Positions 11,559 through 23,760 of a stretch of 64,000 bases of DNA are shown in pieces. Origin of the DNA: Prostheceraeus crozeri (lineage: Eukaryota > Platyhelminthes > Polycladida > Euryleptidae). A program made the position numbers and the translations under genes. How positions within the stretch are numbered: the stretch's first letter is position 1; the number at the start of each line of letters is the position of its first letter. The notes under the pieces are model-generated. The model was given only the letters and a program-made list of their open reading frames with translations, was not told the origin of the DNA and did not search any database. Location: assembly GCA_907163375.1 (NCBI GenBank), contig CAJQUW010005236.1, positions 464,922-528,921 on the forward strand, written 5' to 3'.

Positions 11559-13218
11559 TGTTTTGACCTACTCCATCCTTTTACTTTACTGTTGTATATA
11601 CGAGTATATATATATGTAATGTATGTATACACATGTAAGGTAGAGATGCAGTACAGGCAAGAAATCATTTTTGGATTAGCAAGTTTGGTAGTAGGAGAAT
11701 TGTACTGACAGTCTAGAAAACTGAAAAGTAATAGTGAAATAGCGATAGCAGATTTCAAAATGCAACATATCAAAACAAGAGAGGTAAATTTCAACAGGCA
11801 CCAGATGCTTTATTAAAATCGTTCACTTCCATGTATTCAGCCTACAGTCAAATGGAAAATCGTTCATTCCGGCATAGAGAACTAATCAAGAACTCCCTGA
11901 AGAAAAGTCGCAAACAGTAAAGTCTGAAGAACGAAGTGGCCATTCATCAGAACCTCTTCTGAAGGATCTGTCGATCTATCAAAGTTTTCATAAGGCTTCG
12001 TCGAACGAGCGGGATGGTATGTTGCTTCAAAACATTGCAGTAATGGTCGCTGCTCATTGTTTGTTTCCTGATATCGACTTTCAGGACGCCAGCATGAATT
12101 ATCAGTAGGCCTATTTGTCATGTGACCGACCTCCGTTCAGACTTTTCGATAAAAGCGGTTGACTTCTTGCTACACAAGTAATGACAATGCATTTATTCAC
12201 GGTCCCGTGAACATGAAAGTATCAGGAAACATCAGAGTCTAAGACATGGTGCAAAGAAGGAAATTTAAACGGGGGCATTCTGTTGCTTGATCCGCAAATC
12301 AGCATCTAAATTATTCTTACATAAATTAATCAATTATGGAAATGGGATGTTGATACTCATACATGTATAGGCTATGTATGTGTAGACCTTATTCGAGAAT
12401 AGAAAAACTGTTTAACTCAATTTACAGAAGCGAAAACCTACATAATTGTTAACACTTCATTTGGCAATACTAGGCTAAACATAGAGCAACTGATCTCCAA
12501 TCTGGTCATGGACATCGATGAAAGGATTTCTCAGTAGGTCTACCAAGGCAAATGGAGAAGGTTATAGTGCCTACTTGACTTTTAATTGATTGGCCTACTT
12601 ATCAGTCAATTGTAATTGTAAAGCAAATTTGGCATCCCGTGAAAAATGTTGCTGTTACCCGGGAAACCCCTTGAAAACCCCGAAAAAATAAAATTTGAAA
12701 AAATGTCGACACCCTGTAATATCAGTTTTCATAGATAGATTAATGAAAACAATGACCGTCATGTGATTCCCTTTTCATGTTTCAATATAGGAATCTCAGT
12801 CCTGTCAGTAAGATGTGTGGGTATTGCAACAAGTTTTAATTAATTGCTGGGAAAGGTTAGATCATTCTGTAAAGCTCAAGTATACACTGTATAGTCATAT
12901 AGTTTCATGCTTTTCCAATGACAGTTAATAATGCATTGTCACTTCAGGTGAGACCGGCGCAGGCGATGCAGACCTGTCGGAGATGGCATGAAGTGACAGA
13001 AAATGTAGGCTTATTGATTATGTTTACCCTAACTTTTTGGCCACACGTAGCAGAGAACTGGAATATAATTTCTACATTATTCAATTGCGCAGTTCAATGT
13101 ATCGGGCTCTGGTTACATATGCGGTAGGAGCTTCATTATCATCTCAACATATGAATAAGTTCGTGTTCCGATCAACACCACGACCCTAATTTATTGCTGG
13201 TAACATTCAATAATTAAT
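11559..13218. other. No recognisable gene
   Basis: AT-rich sequence with a short TA-rich microsatellite at about 11594-11630. No open frame shows family resemblance, and no repeat boundary could be fixed. Confidence 0.35.
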
Positions 13219-15705
13219 AACGTGAACAGAGTTGGAAGTGGGTCGTGGGTCATGGGTCAGGTGGGTCACAAAATCGCGTGGGTCACGTGGGTCGTGGGTC
13301 ATGTTTTTCCGAAAAGTTGGTGGGTCAGGTGGGTTGTGGGTCAGACTTTGTTGACCCACTTTCAACCAGTTTGACCCATGATAGATTTAACAATCTCATA
13401 TACAGTAAACTTCATTTATTCGTATTCTTGTCATTCATGAAAAATGATTGAGTCAGTGTCACTGAAAGGGGTGATGGATGCACACAGTCAAAATATGAAA
13501 CACTATTGACTTTCACAAGCCTCATACAGTTTCGAAAAGGGTCGGAATTCACACATTTAAGGCTCGAAGACAGTTGTTGCTGTCTACTGAGAGATGTTGG
13601 TTGGTGGAGAGAAGTTGGTTGAGCAAAATATTGTGTATGCTCGATTCTCTGTTGTCGCTATGTCTGACTATACCCAATGATGTATGACCTTTATTTCAGA
13701 GATACAGCCACTGAAGAAGTCAGGTATTCAGAGGTTGTATTCCAGGGATGCGGAGTCGGAGTCCTATCAAATGATAGGACTCCGGACTCCGGCCTATAGC
13801 TAGACCGAAATATAATTCAAACAAATTATTTATTCTCGTGCATATGGCTGTCACTGTCTTGATGTCAACTTTCTCCGTCAAACAAAAGCACAGAGACACT
13901 TCTGAAAGCAAAAGCTTGCAATGGTTGAGGGAATGAACCGCGATAGTGAAAAAAGGATTGTCTTTTCACTCGGTGATTTAGTAGAGAAGACAAGCCTTCC
14001 TCCTAGCATCGATCACACCTACGCGCCAAAGGTCACATCAGAGATAAAAATGAAATATTAGTTTGTTTGAGAACATTACCTCTTACCCTCACGTTAATCG
14101 TGTATGTGATGGCTCCTCTAAAGCGCATATTAAAATCGAAAGTGTGCTCATATTTTTTGGAGAAGGATGGGGATTTTCCTGCCTGGTAGAGACTGGAGAA
14201 AAACCGTGTGAAGCACACATCAAGAAGATGGGAGGAGCCGAGTCGCATGCATCCAACTGAAAGCGACATTTGATGAACTTTCATCGAAAATGATTGATAA
14301 TTGATACAGCAATGATCACTAAAAATAGGTTCAGGTAAGCCTATAATGATCTATGATGTAGGTTACCAGTTTGTTTTTTCAAAAAAACTAGGCTTTATAT
14401 ACTTACCACCCGGAGTCGGAGTCGGAGTCCTATCAACCCCCGGAGTCGGAGTCCTATCAAAATGATAGGACTCCGCATCCCTGTTTTATTCATCTTGAAA
14501 ATTTTCTTGCAATGCCAGCTGACCTTCGTTTGTTTCGTTTGATTTTGTTGGTCTTTCGTAGAAAATATCATCTGGTAGAGATTAGTATGGTAAATCTGGT
14601 AAAGATTGATCAGAGCCTAAATATTTTCGAAATATGTAATTATTCAAAATATCTTGATAATATACATGCTTCATATCTAAAGTATTTAGCCGTTCAATCA
14701 ACTTTCGCATCATACATGTTCCATGCATCTCATTGCTCATTCGATACATGATAATCTGAAGTACGATAATTCATACGACGGCCATTGATATAGACTTATC
14801 CCTTTCACACAGACTTATTATGTCAGAGCTCCGTGAGATATTTTTTGACACTTCACATCAATGAAAAGTTTCGTTTTGATACTTGATTTGGTATCAATAA
14901 AAATAGGAATATTTACATGATGTCGCTACTGATTGTTATCACAACGTACTCATTTAGCGCCACTCAAATATATCAGTTCATCTATATGTACTTGGTAAGC
15001 CAATTCATGATTTATAATCTTGTCCTCGTGCAATTTCCTATTCACGCGTTACGCATGCTTAGTCCATTTGTTTTTCAATGAATGTCATTCTTACATCAAA
15101 CATACAACTTTCTACTTAAATCTACCATTAGCAGAAGTTGATGAAATTTTAATCGGTTGCCATCAGAAGCAACAAAATAATAGTTTGACGATTTTTCTGA
15201 GGTAATTTCCACACATGTAGTATCTAACATAATAAATGCATGAATAAATTATTTAAGCCTACTGCAATCTTATTTTTTAACTTCATTTGATTAAGAAATG
15301 CAAAATTTGAAATTTAGTCTGTAGGGCCCTAAGCTTAAATAATTTTTTTATAAGTTATATAGGTGGCACTAAAAGGATAGTCAAGAATTATAACAAGAAA
15401 CAATATCGTTTAATTTTTTTAGAACCTTGGGCGTCTGTGGTACATGAACTTTGATTATGAGATAATTGTGATGAGGTTACATGTCTATTTATCATGTGAC
15501 AAGTGATCTGATACATTTGAATCTTCATAACAAATCTAAACAACAATTTTGATACTGCGAGGTCTCTACCTAGACCTAGAACCTTGAATAAAAATGAAAC
15601 TAAAGATGATACTAGAAATGAAATTGCACTCACATCAGTCACCCTTGTAGCATGTGGGTCAGGTGGGTCAAGTTTCGTTGACCCACTTCCAACTCTGAAC
15701 GTGAA
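13219..15705. mobile_element. hAT element with 8-bp duplication AACGTGAA
   Basis: The element proper is 13227-15697 (2,471 bp). Its ends are CAGAGTTGGAAGTGGGTC and the inverted GACCCACTTCCAACTCTG. An identical 8-bp duplication AACGTGAA lies on both sides (13219-13226 and 15698-15705). The left end holds many GTGGGTCA/GTGGGTCG units to about 13380, and the right end a few, as is common for hAT subterminal repeats. I see no transposase, so the copy is non-autonomous or internally decayed. A second hAT element (13743-14483) sits inside it. Confidence 0.85.
13735..14491. mobile_element. Nested hAT MITE with GGAGTC subterminal repeats
   Basis: The element proper is 13743-14483 (741 bp), with ends CAGGGATGCGGAGTC and GACTCCGCATCCCTG. 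The flanks TTGTATTC and TTTTATTC agree at 7 of 8 positions. Both ends carry GGAGTCGGAGTCCTATCA runs and short palindromes around TCCTATCAAATGATAGGA. It has no coding capacity. It lies inside the larger hAT copy and is therefore the later arrival. Confidence 0.8.
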
Positions 15706-16683
15706 ACAAGTAAATTCGATGCCTGATGTCTTCAGCTCATACATTATAAAACACCTTCGGTTTATCATTGATTTGCAGCTCCGGTATTAAGATGATAAAA
15801 CACAATTATCCGGTAGCCCATGGCGGAGGCACATGAATATTCCTAGGAGTGTGGTACATAAGGGTGAGGTGAAGGCCAATCTAAATGAACAAGCGCAAGT
15901 TTTTGTGTAGTCCTCTAATTCCGTACCAGAAATATTGTTTAAGTCACAAGAGAGGTCTTTGATAAATATCTCTCTACTGTCTGTTCTAATTAAAGATTGT
16001 AAAATCCTACTTGGAAGAGTAACCAATGAGTAAACATCAAAGTAGTACTAAATTTGTCAAAGAGATGTATTTTCCAAGCCGTTCACAGACAGTGACATGT
16101 CGGTGTTATCCCTTATCCCGCTCTATGGCTACTCCATCCGAAGACCATGATCGTCTTTGTGGTGATATCCATGGAAAATATTGAGAAATGAGGCAGACAT
16201 GCCGTGAGGAGGGTCATGCTGTTGATTTAATTGCAGGTTGGGTAGTCACTTCATTATTCTATGTAATTTTCCGGGACGCATGCAGGCTTTTTAAAGGAGT
16301 GACCGGTGGACCTACGGAAAATATAGGTTTAGATGCCGACGCCAGGCGGTAGGGGTTTGTCCCACATTGAAAAATTCTCAAGAGGAAATGCTATTGGCCA
16401 TCCTGGAATTTCATTCAATTGCGTCGCTATCCATATAGGTCTTGCTAAGTTGTGAGAGATTTGTCTACATATTCGAAAATTTTGAAAGTGATGAATCGAT
16501 TCTCTCTAGCAGGAAGTGAAAGTGGTTGTCATCCATGCACAATATTTGATGATTTGACAAAGGCGGCAGCGCTTCTCACAAATGAAGAGGACTACTCACT
16601 TCAGAACTGACAGACGTTCGTAGTACAGATATGACAGTCATTTATCAAAATAGATGTTAGAGAAAATCGCAGGACATGGACGC
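15706..16683. other. No recognisable gene
   Basis: Unremarkable AT-rich sequence between two hAT-type elements. Short open frames exist on both strands, with no family resemblance. Confidence 0.35.
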
Positions 16684-16979
16684 CTCTTCACTAGTGTTTG
16701 AAGTGTGGTAAATTACCGGTAAAATACCAGTGGTAAGTTACCGGTAAATTACCGGTAAGATTGAAATAAATTACCGGTAAATTACCGATACACAATTGAT
16801 CATTTTTCGGGGTTTCCTCATTATATTTTGCTATGACAAAATTTCCAATACACTCAAAATTCTCAGGTAGCCTAAAGAATTTAGAGTTTCTTAAAATTAC
16901 TAAATCATAGCTCATGCATCTAACCTATAAATGTATTCAACCAGGTGTATGTGAATGATTCGATGTTAATGGTTATACC

Positions 16980-17500
16980 CACAGAATTAGATCGGTCGTC
17001 TCTTCTTCTGCTTGACTAGAAAGGAAACATAGGAACATGTAACTTTAATAAGATAACACAATCTGCTGACCTATCACCATACCAATCGAACAATAAGCAG
17101 CCAGTTCGATATTAAATACGCAAATTGTGCGAAGCTTCAGTGACTGTTATCAACCGGATCACACAACAAAGAGATACAGTCGATGTCAAGCTCTGCAGAG
17201 AAGATTGTGAACTTTTTTTCGTGCGCCTGCTAACTTTTTTAATAATGATCGGAGGGCCCAACATCATCGAGAAGACTTTTGCGCAATGATCTGAATTCTT
17301 CGAAGCTGAAGGAATCGTGACGATCGGAGGATTTTGAAGGAATTCACAGCAATCCGCAAGCGACGCACGACTATTTTTCCTATCTCTGCAAAGTATTAAA
17401 AATTTCTTTTTGCCCACTTAGTACGTTCCTGCATGTGCCATCTGTTTGAATCAGTTTTCACTTCTAGCAAAGTGATGCGCTTAAACAATCTAATTATGTG
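16980..17500. mobile_element. hAT-type MITE copy 2 (CACAGAATTAG family)
   Basis: Closely similar along its whole length to the MITE at 5750-6273, with ends ACAGAATTAG and CTAATTATGTG. The flanks GTTATACC and ATTATGCT agree at 5 of 8 positions, and all three differences are transitions, consistent with an aged target duplication. It is nested in the hAT-like element 16692-19708. Confidence 0.75.
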
Positions 17501-17896
17501 ATTATGCTATTCACTTGCCATCACCAACCCCTAGTAGTACTAAAGAATGCCTGAATTTATCAAATTCCACGCCAGTTGCTATCTCTTCAACACGCATTTA
17601 AAGTATTCTAATTCTGCTCTCTCATTGGTTGAGACGATCGCTACTGCTCTCTTATCAATGCCTTTATGCTTCTTTATGGTGATTGTAGCCTGCGCGCGTA
17701 TTGTCCAATTTTACCAGGTGGCTACAATAGGGACGATATCTGCATATTCTTTCCATTGATGATCTCTCTCTCTCATATTATAGTAATATTCATTACTAAT
17801 TATAGTTATCAAAATACATTTCTTGAAACAATATTGTCTCCATGTTTCTAAATTTACTACGCATAGATTTCACACTCCTTCTAGCATTGACAACTA

Positions 17897-19319
17897 CAGG
17901 GTGTTCAGTAAAAAACCAGGAAATTTCAAATGTATGATTTGTGTATTACAAAAACAATAATGAAGACTCGGAAATATCAATAATGTTCAAAATGAGAACC
18001 ACTGACTTCAACACAGCGCTTCAAACGTTGTATCCATGCAGAAGTGGCTGAGTGAATGTTTCTGTAGGGTATTCCACGCTTCTGTCAAAACATCTTTAAG
18101 CATTTCAATGTCAGTTATCTGTCCACGCTGTCGCTGAAGATAAGACAATAAAATACTCCACATACAGAAGTCCATGACGTTTAAATCTGGGCTTTTTGAA
18201 GGCCAATCACTTGGTTCAATAAAATCAGGTGTGTTTTCTCTAAGCCAATTAATTGTTGCGACTGCTGTGTGGAGCTTTGCGACATCTTGTTGTCACGTCC
18301 ATGTTTCATTTTGCATTATGCGATTGATATCTTCGAAAACCCGAGGGCACATTTCTTCTCGATGAACGTCCTGATTTACTGTCTTCTTCTTTTTTGAATT
18401 TGGGATGTGGTCTTGGTCAGCTGCATAACCGTCAATAAAGTAAAGATTTGACTTCCCAAACCAGGAAACCGCAGCATAACAAACTATCGACTTTTGCTGA
18501 GTGTCGATTTCTGCCAAAATATCGTTATCATCGATGTCAGTCGTTACGTTCACTGCTCTGTAGATACGCTCATTCTGCGAATTTAGTGGGGCGTTGAGCA
18601 TGAAACTTGCTTCGTCAAAGAACCAAACCGACTTCCACGAATCTCCTGGTTGAAACTTATCCATCATAAACATTGATTTTCCAAGTCTTCTTTCTTTATG
18701 AGCATCTTTTAGGTTGTTACACTTGATTCTTCGATAGCATTTTAGCGATGACTTTTTGATAATGTCATTCACAGTCCCTAATGACATATTCAGTTGGTGT
18801 GATATTTCCCTTTGACAACGATGCCTCTTCGTGGTGAACCAACTGGCGTAACAGCCAAATCCAAAACGGCAGTCCGTGCATTGTTGTCAAATTATGTGGC
18901 GGTACCTTTTCACGCTTACGATGAGCTGCATTGCCCTCTTCTTTTATTCGCTTAGCCAAAAGGTGAACTGATTTTTTGTAATTGTGCTGAAGAAGTTCGG
19001 CTGAATTACGCCGCATTTACCAAGGCCCCAAGTAGGATGCTCAGTTTTAAATAACATGATCACTTGGCGCTGGAAATCAGTTAACTGAGGCATTTGCACA
19101 ATATAATGAAATTGATGGTACTGGAATGTTCTTCCTATTTCGTGCTACGAAACAATGCAAATCAACCAATCATATAACAGCTATAACAACCAATTACAAT
19201 TCTTGGGATTTCCAGTCACAATTATTAGAAATCGCAATTACAATTCTTGGAATTCCCAGATATTACAACCTATGAAAGCATAAATCTGGAATTTTCATGC
19301 TTTTATACTGAACACCCTG
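17897..19319 (-). mobile_element. Tc1/mariner-superfamily transposon, TA target
   Basis: A 1,423-bp element with inverted ends CAGGGTGTTCAGTA and TACTGAACACCCTG, flanked by TA on both sides (17895-17896 and 19320-19321). It encodes a transposase on the minus strand and sits inside the hAT-like element 16692-19708. Size, ends and target fit the IS630-Tc1-mariner superfamily. Confidence 0.9.
18000..19093 (-). pseudogene. Broken Tc1/mariner transposase with DD37D spacing
   Basis: The start is MPQLTDFQRQVIMLF at 19093. A helix-turn-helix region is followed by the catalytic motifs WFFDEASF (first Asp), QQDVAKLH (second Asp) and SPDLNVMDFC (third Asp). There are 37 residues between the second and third catalytic Asp, a DD37D pattern as in maT-like mariners rather than the DD34E of Tc1. 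The longest clean stretch is 164 codons (18293-18787). Frame changes separate it from the N-terminal part, and a TGA replaces the usual Trp just before QQD. The copy is therefore inactive. Confidence 0.8.
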
Positions 19320-19716
19320 TAGTTTGGATTGTATTTATAGAAAGCTAAGGATCTGCAGTGCATAATTCACAAAATATTATAGAGCGTGTGGTCTTTCCCT
19401 AGAACAATGTTTATTTGCCGTCAAACTTTTGATTATTATGGTCTATTTGGGTGAAATACCAACAAACTTCTTAAAAATGTCAATTTTTCATTTCTCAGTT
19501 GCAATATCTATGACAAAGAATCAGACATCGAGCAAAATTCAAGCCTTCATCAGAATCAGATTAAGCCAAGTGTGTATTTAGTTAAAATCAAAGCATATTG
19601 GTGCGCTCGATTTGAAGTTATACGGACTTGAATATAAATTACCGATAAATTACCAGTAAATTAACGTAAGGTAACTTAAAATAAATTACCGGTAATTTTT
19701 GAACACTACTCTTCAC

Positions 19717-22015
19717 ATCTGCACAAGCGATGTGCAAAGGATGCTGAAGGACATTCGTGGTGCCGTTTTTATTTATAAACTAACGCCGTGTAGAAAGGAT
19801 ATGCGCTGGCTGACCTCCGCATATGAAAAAATGCTAGGTGCATCTTATTCAGGTGGAAGCCCGATTATAGGCGATAAGCGCCTTCATCATCCCCGAGCTA
19901 ACGTTAGCAAGGGAGATGAGCGTTTTGAATCTTTCAATTGAGATTCTTAGAAGCTGCCAAAATCTAGGCGGTGCCGAATGCGACCTGGCAATACGTATCC
20001 GTGTAGCTTACTATAGAAATACGTATTGAGTTTAGTCGCGTAGCCAGGATTTCATTTCCGGGGGGGGGGGCAATAAATGTGGCTTAATTGAAGCCTAAAT
20101 CAGAAGAAGCCCTAATATTCATTCACATCTGATTTTGTCTTTTATTGATCATTCGTGATACAAGAGCTGCAAAGCGACGCTATATGAATATACATATAAA
20201 GGTCTATGTATAATGGTGAATCGACAGGGGTGAGAGCATCAAACTTCGGACTACCAATTGGTAAACTGGTACAGCTTAGAAACTACCAAGCAGTGACGAA
20301 CTTGTCACCTCTAATACTAAATGTTTTTATTTTCACTATTTATCAATGCTTTCTTTTAATGTAGATTGTGATTATGTAAAAATTCCTTGTTTCAAATTCT
20401 GAATTTGAACTGTTGTAAGCCAAATTATACTCTCATGCATTTTTCCGTAATGCATCAAAGAAATTGTGAAATGTAATTCAATCACACTACAATTTCAACA
20501 TACTTTTTGCATGTAACTGAACTACATGGTAGCCGCAAACTGAGCCCTTGTATTTAAAACATCTCTTTTTTATAATTTAAATTACACTAAATCTAACAGC
20601 AATAGCAATATGTCTAATATAAATTCCAAATTCTAATTAATTGCAGCTTTGACAGTTTTCAGAATGGCGGCATTTCTGACATCTTATGCATTTCTTCTGT
20701 CGTCACCTTCCGATCGTCGAGAATTCTCGCTCGCAGTCAACCGCTAAATTGTTCCATGAGGGCATGCTGAGCATGCTAGCCCAGCAGAGGTCCTGCAAAT
20801 CAATTAGTAACACCGTACCTACTCCACTGCCAAGACTCTGGCTAACTCTATCTGAAACAGTCGTCTATGTTTCATGATATGGATAATGGGTGGATGATCG
20901 GGTAAATGATTGTTACAGGCTTATAGAGAATTCACTGATTTCTGACATAATTATCCAGCTGATTAAGAAAATCCACCAGCACCTTCTGTTCGAACACAGC
21001 ACAACTAAAATTATTGATTAGCACAGGATAGTAAAAATCAAATGTGATAGAATTATTACACCTTTGCATTCCTTGACATAATCAAAAATTTCTCTCAACC
21101 ACGCGATCATCTTTTAACAAATAGTGTGTAAGACTAGATCAATATCTATGCATCTATTTCAGGGTCAAGCAATACATTTCTTTAACTATACATTCACACA
21201 AAGTTGAAGTCACATAAAATCAATTTATTTGAATGATTATCGCCATGTTAAAACTGTAACTTAAAGAAAATGTATCAATATATTCATTGACACATCAATT
21301 TATCTATACCAACTGAGGGTTAAGCACCGAGGGTAAAAGGAAATTGAACGAATATTTCTTAGTATCTGATATTATCAACCACCTGTAAGACTTTCATTTT
21401 TTGATGCCGATTGCCAAGGCGTCAACTTATACAAAATTTATATCCATGGAGGGCCTACATGGACATAGATTATAGGCTACATGTTTATACATGTAATACA
21501 TGTGATGCATGTTTTGCATGAAATATGCTTTATAGTTTTGCTTAAAATCAATGCATGAAACACATTTACACAAAAAGTACAAAATACACAAGATGCACAA
21601 AATTAAATATGACGATTAAAAATCCAGTCGTTTTGAAAAATTTCAAAATGGTTTCAATCGCAAGTTGTCATTGTCTAGAACATTCTTCTGGTTATTTGAA
21701 TCTGAGCAGATTTTAGGTTGCATAGGAATTACGAGGGATTTTTGCATATGAAACAAGACTTTCAAAGGCTGTTTTATGAAAAAGCATAAAAATTTTGATT
21801 CCTGCACAGATTTCCACTTAGCTTTAAAGTCAATTGTTACTGAAATATCAAGCTAGGTAGAATTATCTTGGGGATCAAGGAATTAATTTTCCCTGGAAAA
21901 TAAAGCAGTTGAAAAGATTGAACGGAAAAAGCTTTAATCTTCTACAGAAGTTTCGTGATAATCTATTCCTCCCATGCCTGTCCATTTCAGTTTATGGACG
22001 AGGGCGAGCGCAGTG
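19717..22015. other. No recognisable gene
   Basis: AT-rich sequence. A run of ten G at about 20061-20070 follows CGTAGCCAGGATTTCATTTCC, which looks like a repeat fragment with no definable ends. Nothing else was recognised. Confidence 0.35.
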
Positions 22016-22032
22016 CATAATAATAATAATGA

Positions 22033-22115
22033 AGGCAAGCGAGTGGCACAGTGGTTTAAGTGTCTGCTTGTGGTCTGGATGGTCAAGGTTCGACTCCTTG
22101 CGCAGTCAACCTCAT
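22033..22115 (+). repeat. tRNA-derived SINE head or tRNA pseudogene
   Basis: A Pol III A box TGGCACAGTGG (22054-22064) is followed by a perfect B box GGTTCGACTCC (22087-22097). The T arm pairs as CAAGG/CCTTG. The acceptor stem does not pair, and sequence continues without a tRNA 3' end, so it is a SINE head rather than a working tRNA. A short TAA run (22018-22030) lies just upstream. Confidence 0.6.
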
Positions 22116-22179
22116 TAATGGTACTTTCGACCGGGTGCCAAAACTATCTATTGTTAAGAATAAGCTGATATCCATCATT

Positions 22180-23375
22180 GAAATACAAGAGATTGCAAAT
22201 CGAATACAGAGAGCACCGGCCATTGAATTACATCAAGACCAATTGACCATGAATGATATGAACAACATGTAAAGTCCAATATCACAAGACCTTGTAGTAC
22301 AAGAATCATTGAATAGCTTGCCAAGTCAACCACTTACAGAAGAGCAACAAGCATTGAAGGAGAAATACATGTACATAGAGAAGTATGCAAATCATGCCGA
22401 TAGATCGACCATTCGAAAAATAGCCATTGACACAACAGCACTACAGTTGATTGAAACATTCAACTCCACGGTAGCACATATCCCAACTGCAAATATTACA
22501 GAACTTAACGCATTGGTGTGCGCAGCAGCGAAATTAATTGAAGAGCATTTCACGTCCAAGAAAAGCAGCATTGCTGGTACGCCGCCGTGGAAACAACGAC
22601 CTAATCCAAAGATGTTAAACAGACGATTCAAGTATCAAGAAACAAACGAAAAACAGACTGAAAATAAAGAAGAATATGCACATTACTGGCAAGAAATGTG
22701 GCAAACAGAAACACAGCACAATGTAAAGGCCGAATGGCTACATACTATCGAACAAAAATCCGAAGCAATATAAAGTCAAGCAAATATCATGATTTCCGAG
22801 AAATATTTGAAGTACAAGCTCGCAAGCATGGCCAACTTGAATGTGCCAGGCTCAGGCAGTGTGCAGATATTCTGGGTAAAGAAGTTGACTAGCTTGCATT
22901 CAAGAATTAAGTACTACACTTAAATCAAATCTTTAACCAACCAGATATGCTACCACTATGTTTAGTCAAGGGACGAACGTTGCTCCTTCAAAAAGATGGC
23001 TGAAAAGACAAGCTACCAACACCAGATAATTTCAGGCCTATTAAATGTCTCCCTATAATATGGAAATCATTCACGGGGATAGTGGCAAATAAAATATGTA
23101 ATCATCTGACAGCCAACAAGATCATGAATCAAGAACAAAAAGAAAGCACGTCTTAGATGCAGAGGTACCAAAGAACAGCTTGACATCGATCGAACAATAA
23201 TAGCTGACAGCAAGAAACACAACATCAACTTATCAATTGCGTGGATTGATTACCGCAAAGCATTCGACTGCATGCCGCTCTCGTGGATATTGAAATGCAT
23301 GAAAATGCATGAAGTAAATGGAACCATTCAAGAACTTGTCAAGAGATCAATGACACACTGGAGAAAACTTTGATT
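22180..23375 (+). pseudogene. Fragment of a non-LTR retrotransposon (R2/R4/NeSL-like RT)
   Basis: An open frame 22309-22773 ends with AHYWQEMWQTETQHNVKAEW, typical of the region before the RT of restriction-enzyme-like-endonuclease LINEs. In other frames follow VPGSGSVQIFWVKKLTSLHS (the 'PGPDGVQ..W.KK' block), then CRGTKEQLDIDRTIIADSKK and AWIDYRKAFDCMP (RT motif A, about 23237). The palm motif C and the endonuclease are missing, and there are several frame changes and stops. It is a truncated, dead copy. Clade assignment rests on motif wording only. Confidence 0.6.
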
Positions 23376-23568
23376 TGCAGGAAGGAGGTATTCAAATACC
23401 AAATAATTTTTGGAGTGTAGATGCACACTTTGTGACTTTATAAAGTTAAAATTCAGAACGGTAGTTTGTCTTTAAGATGATCATTTTTGCCATGTACTTT
23501 GCACAGTGAAATTCAAAATATCTGCATACATGGTCCATGACAAAGAAACAAATCTCGAACAGAATTCA

Positions 23569-23574
23569 TTTATT
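23569..23574 (-). promoter_or_regulatory. Candidate poly(A) signal of the cytochrome b561 gene
   Basis: AATAAA on the minus strand, about 190 bases after the stop codon of the cytochrome b561 gene. Confidence 0.4.
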
Positions 23575-23760
23575 TGTAGATACTATGTAAATTTACAATT
23601 GTATCTCGTTCAAGAGGTTAGTTTAGGCAGTATGATGACATTCTTAACAAAATAGAAATAGTGCACATGCAAATATATATAATGATTCTCTTTCACAGTT
23701 GATGAAATCAGCACACTTGCAAAAGTATGAAATAGCACCGTATTCAGACATTTTCTTCCA

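Larger units (their letters stand above)
16684..19716. mobile_element. hAT-like element with TTACCGGTAA repeats, hosting two later insertions
   Basis: The element proper is 16692-19708. It starts TAGTGTTTGAAG and ends with the inverse of TAGTGTTCAAAA. An exact 8-bp duplication CTCTTCAC flanks it (16684-16691 and 19709-19716). Both ends carry several TTACCGGTAA palindromes. Without the internal MITE (16980-17500) and mariner (17897-19319), about 1.1 kb remains, with no transposase visible. It is therefore a non-autonomous element enlarged by later insertions. Confidence 0.8.

Noticed and set aside
20035-20080. G-run after CGTAGCCAGGATTTC as a transposon boundary
   Set aside because: Resembles a common repeat fragment, but no second end was found.
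22033-22115. A functional tRNA gene
   Set aside because: A and B boxes are good, but the acceptor arms do not pair and there is no proper 3' end, which is better explained as a SINE head.
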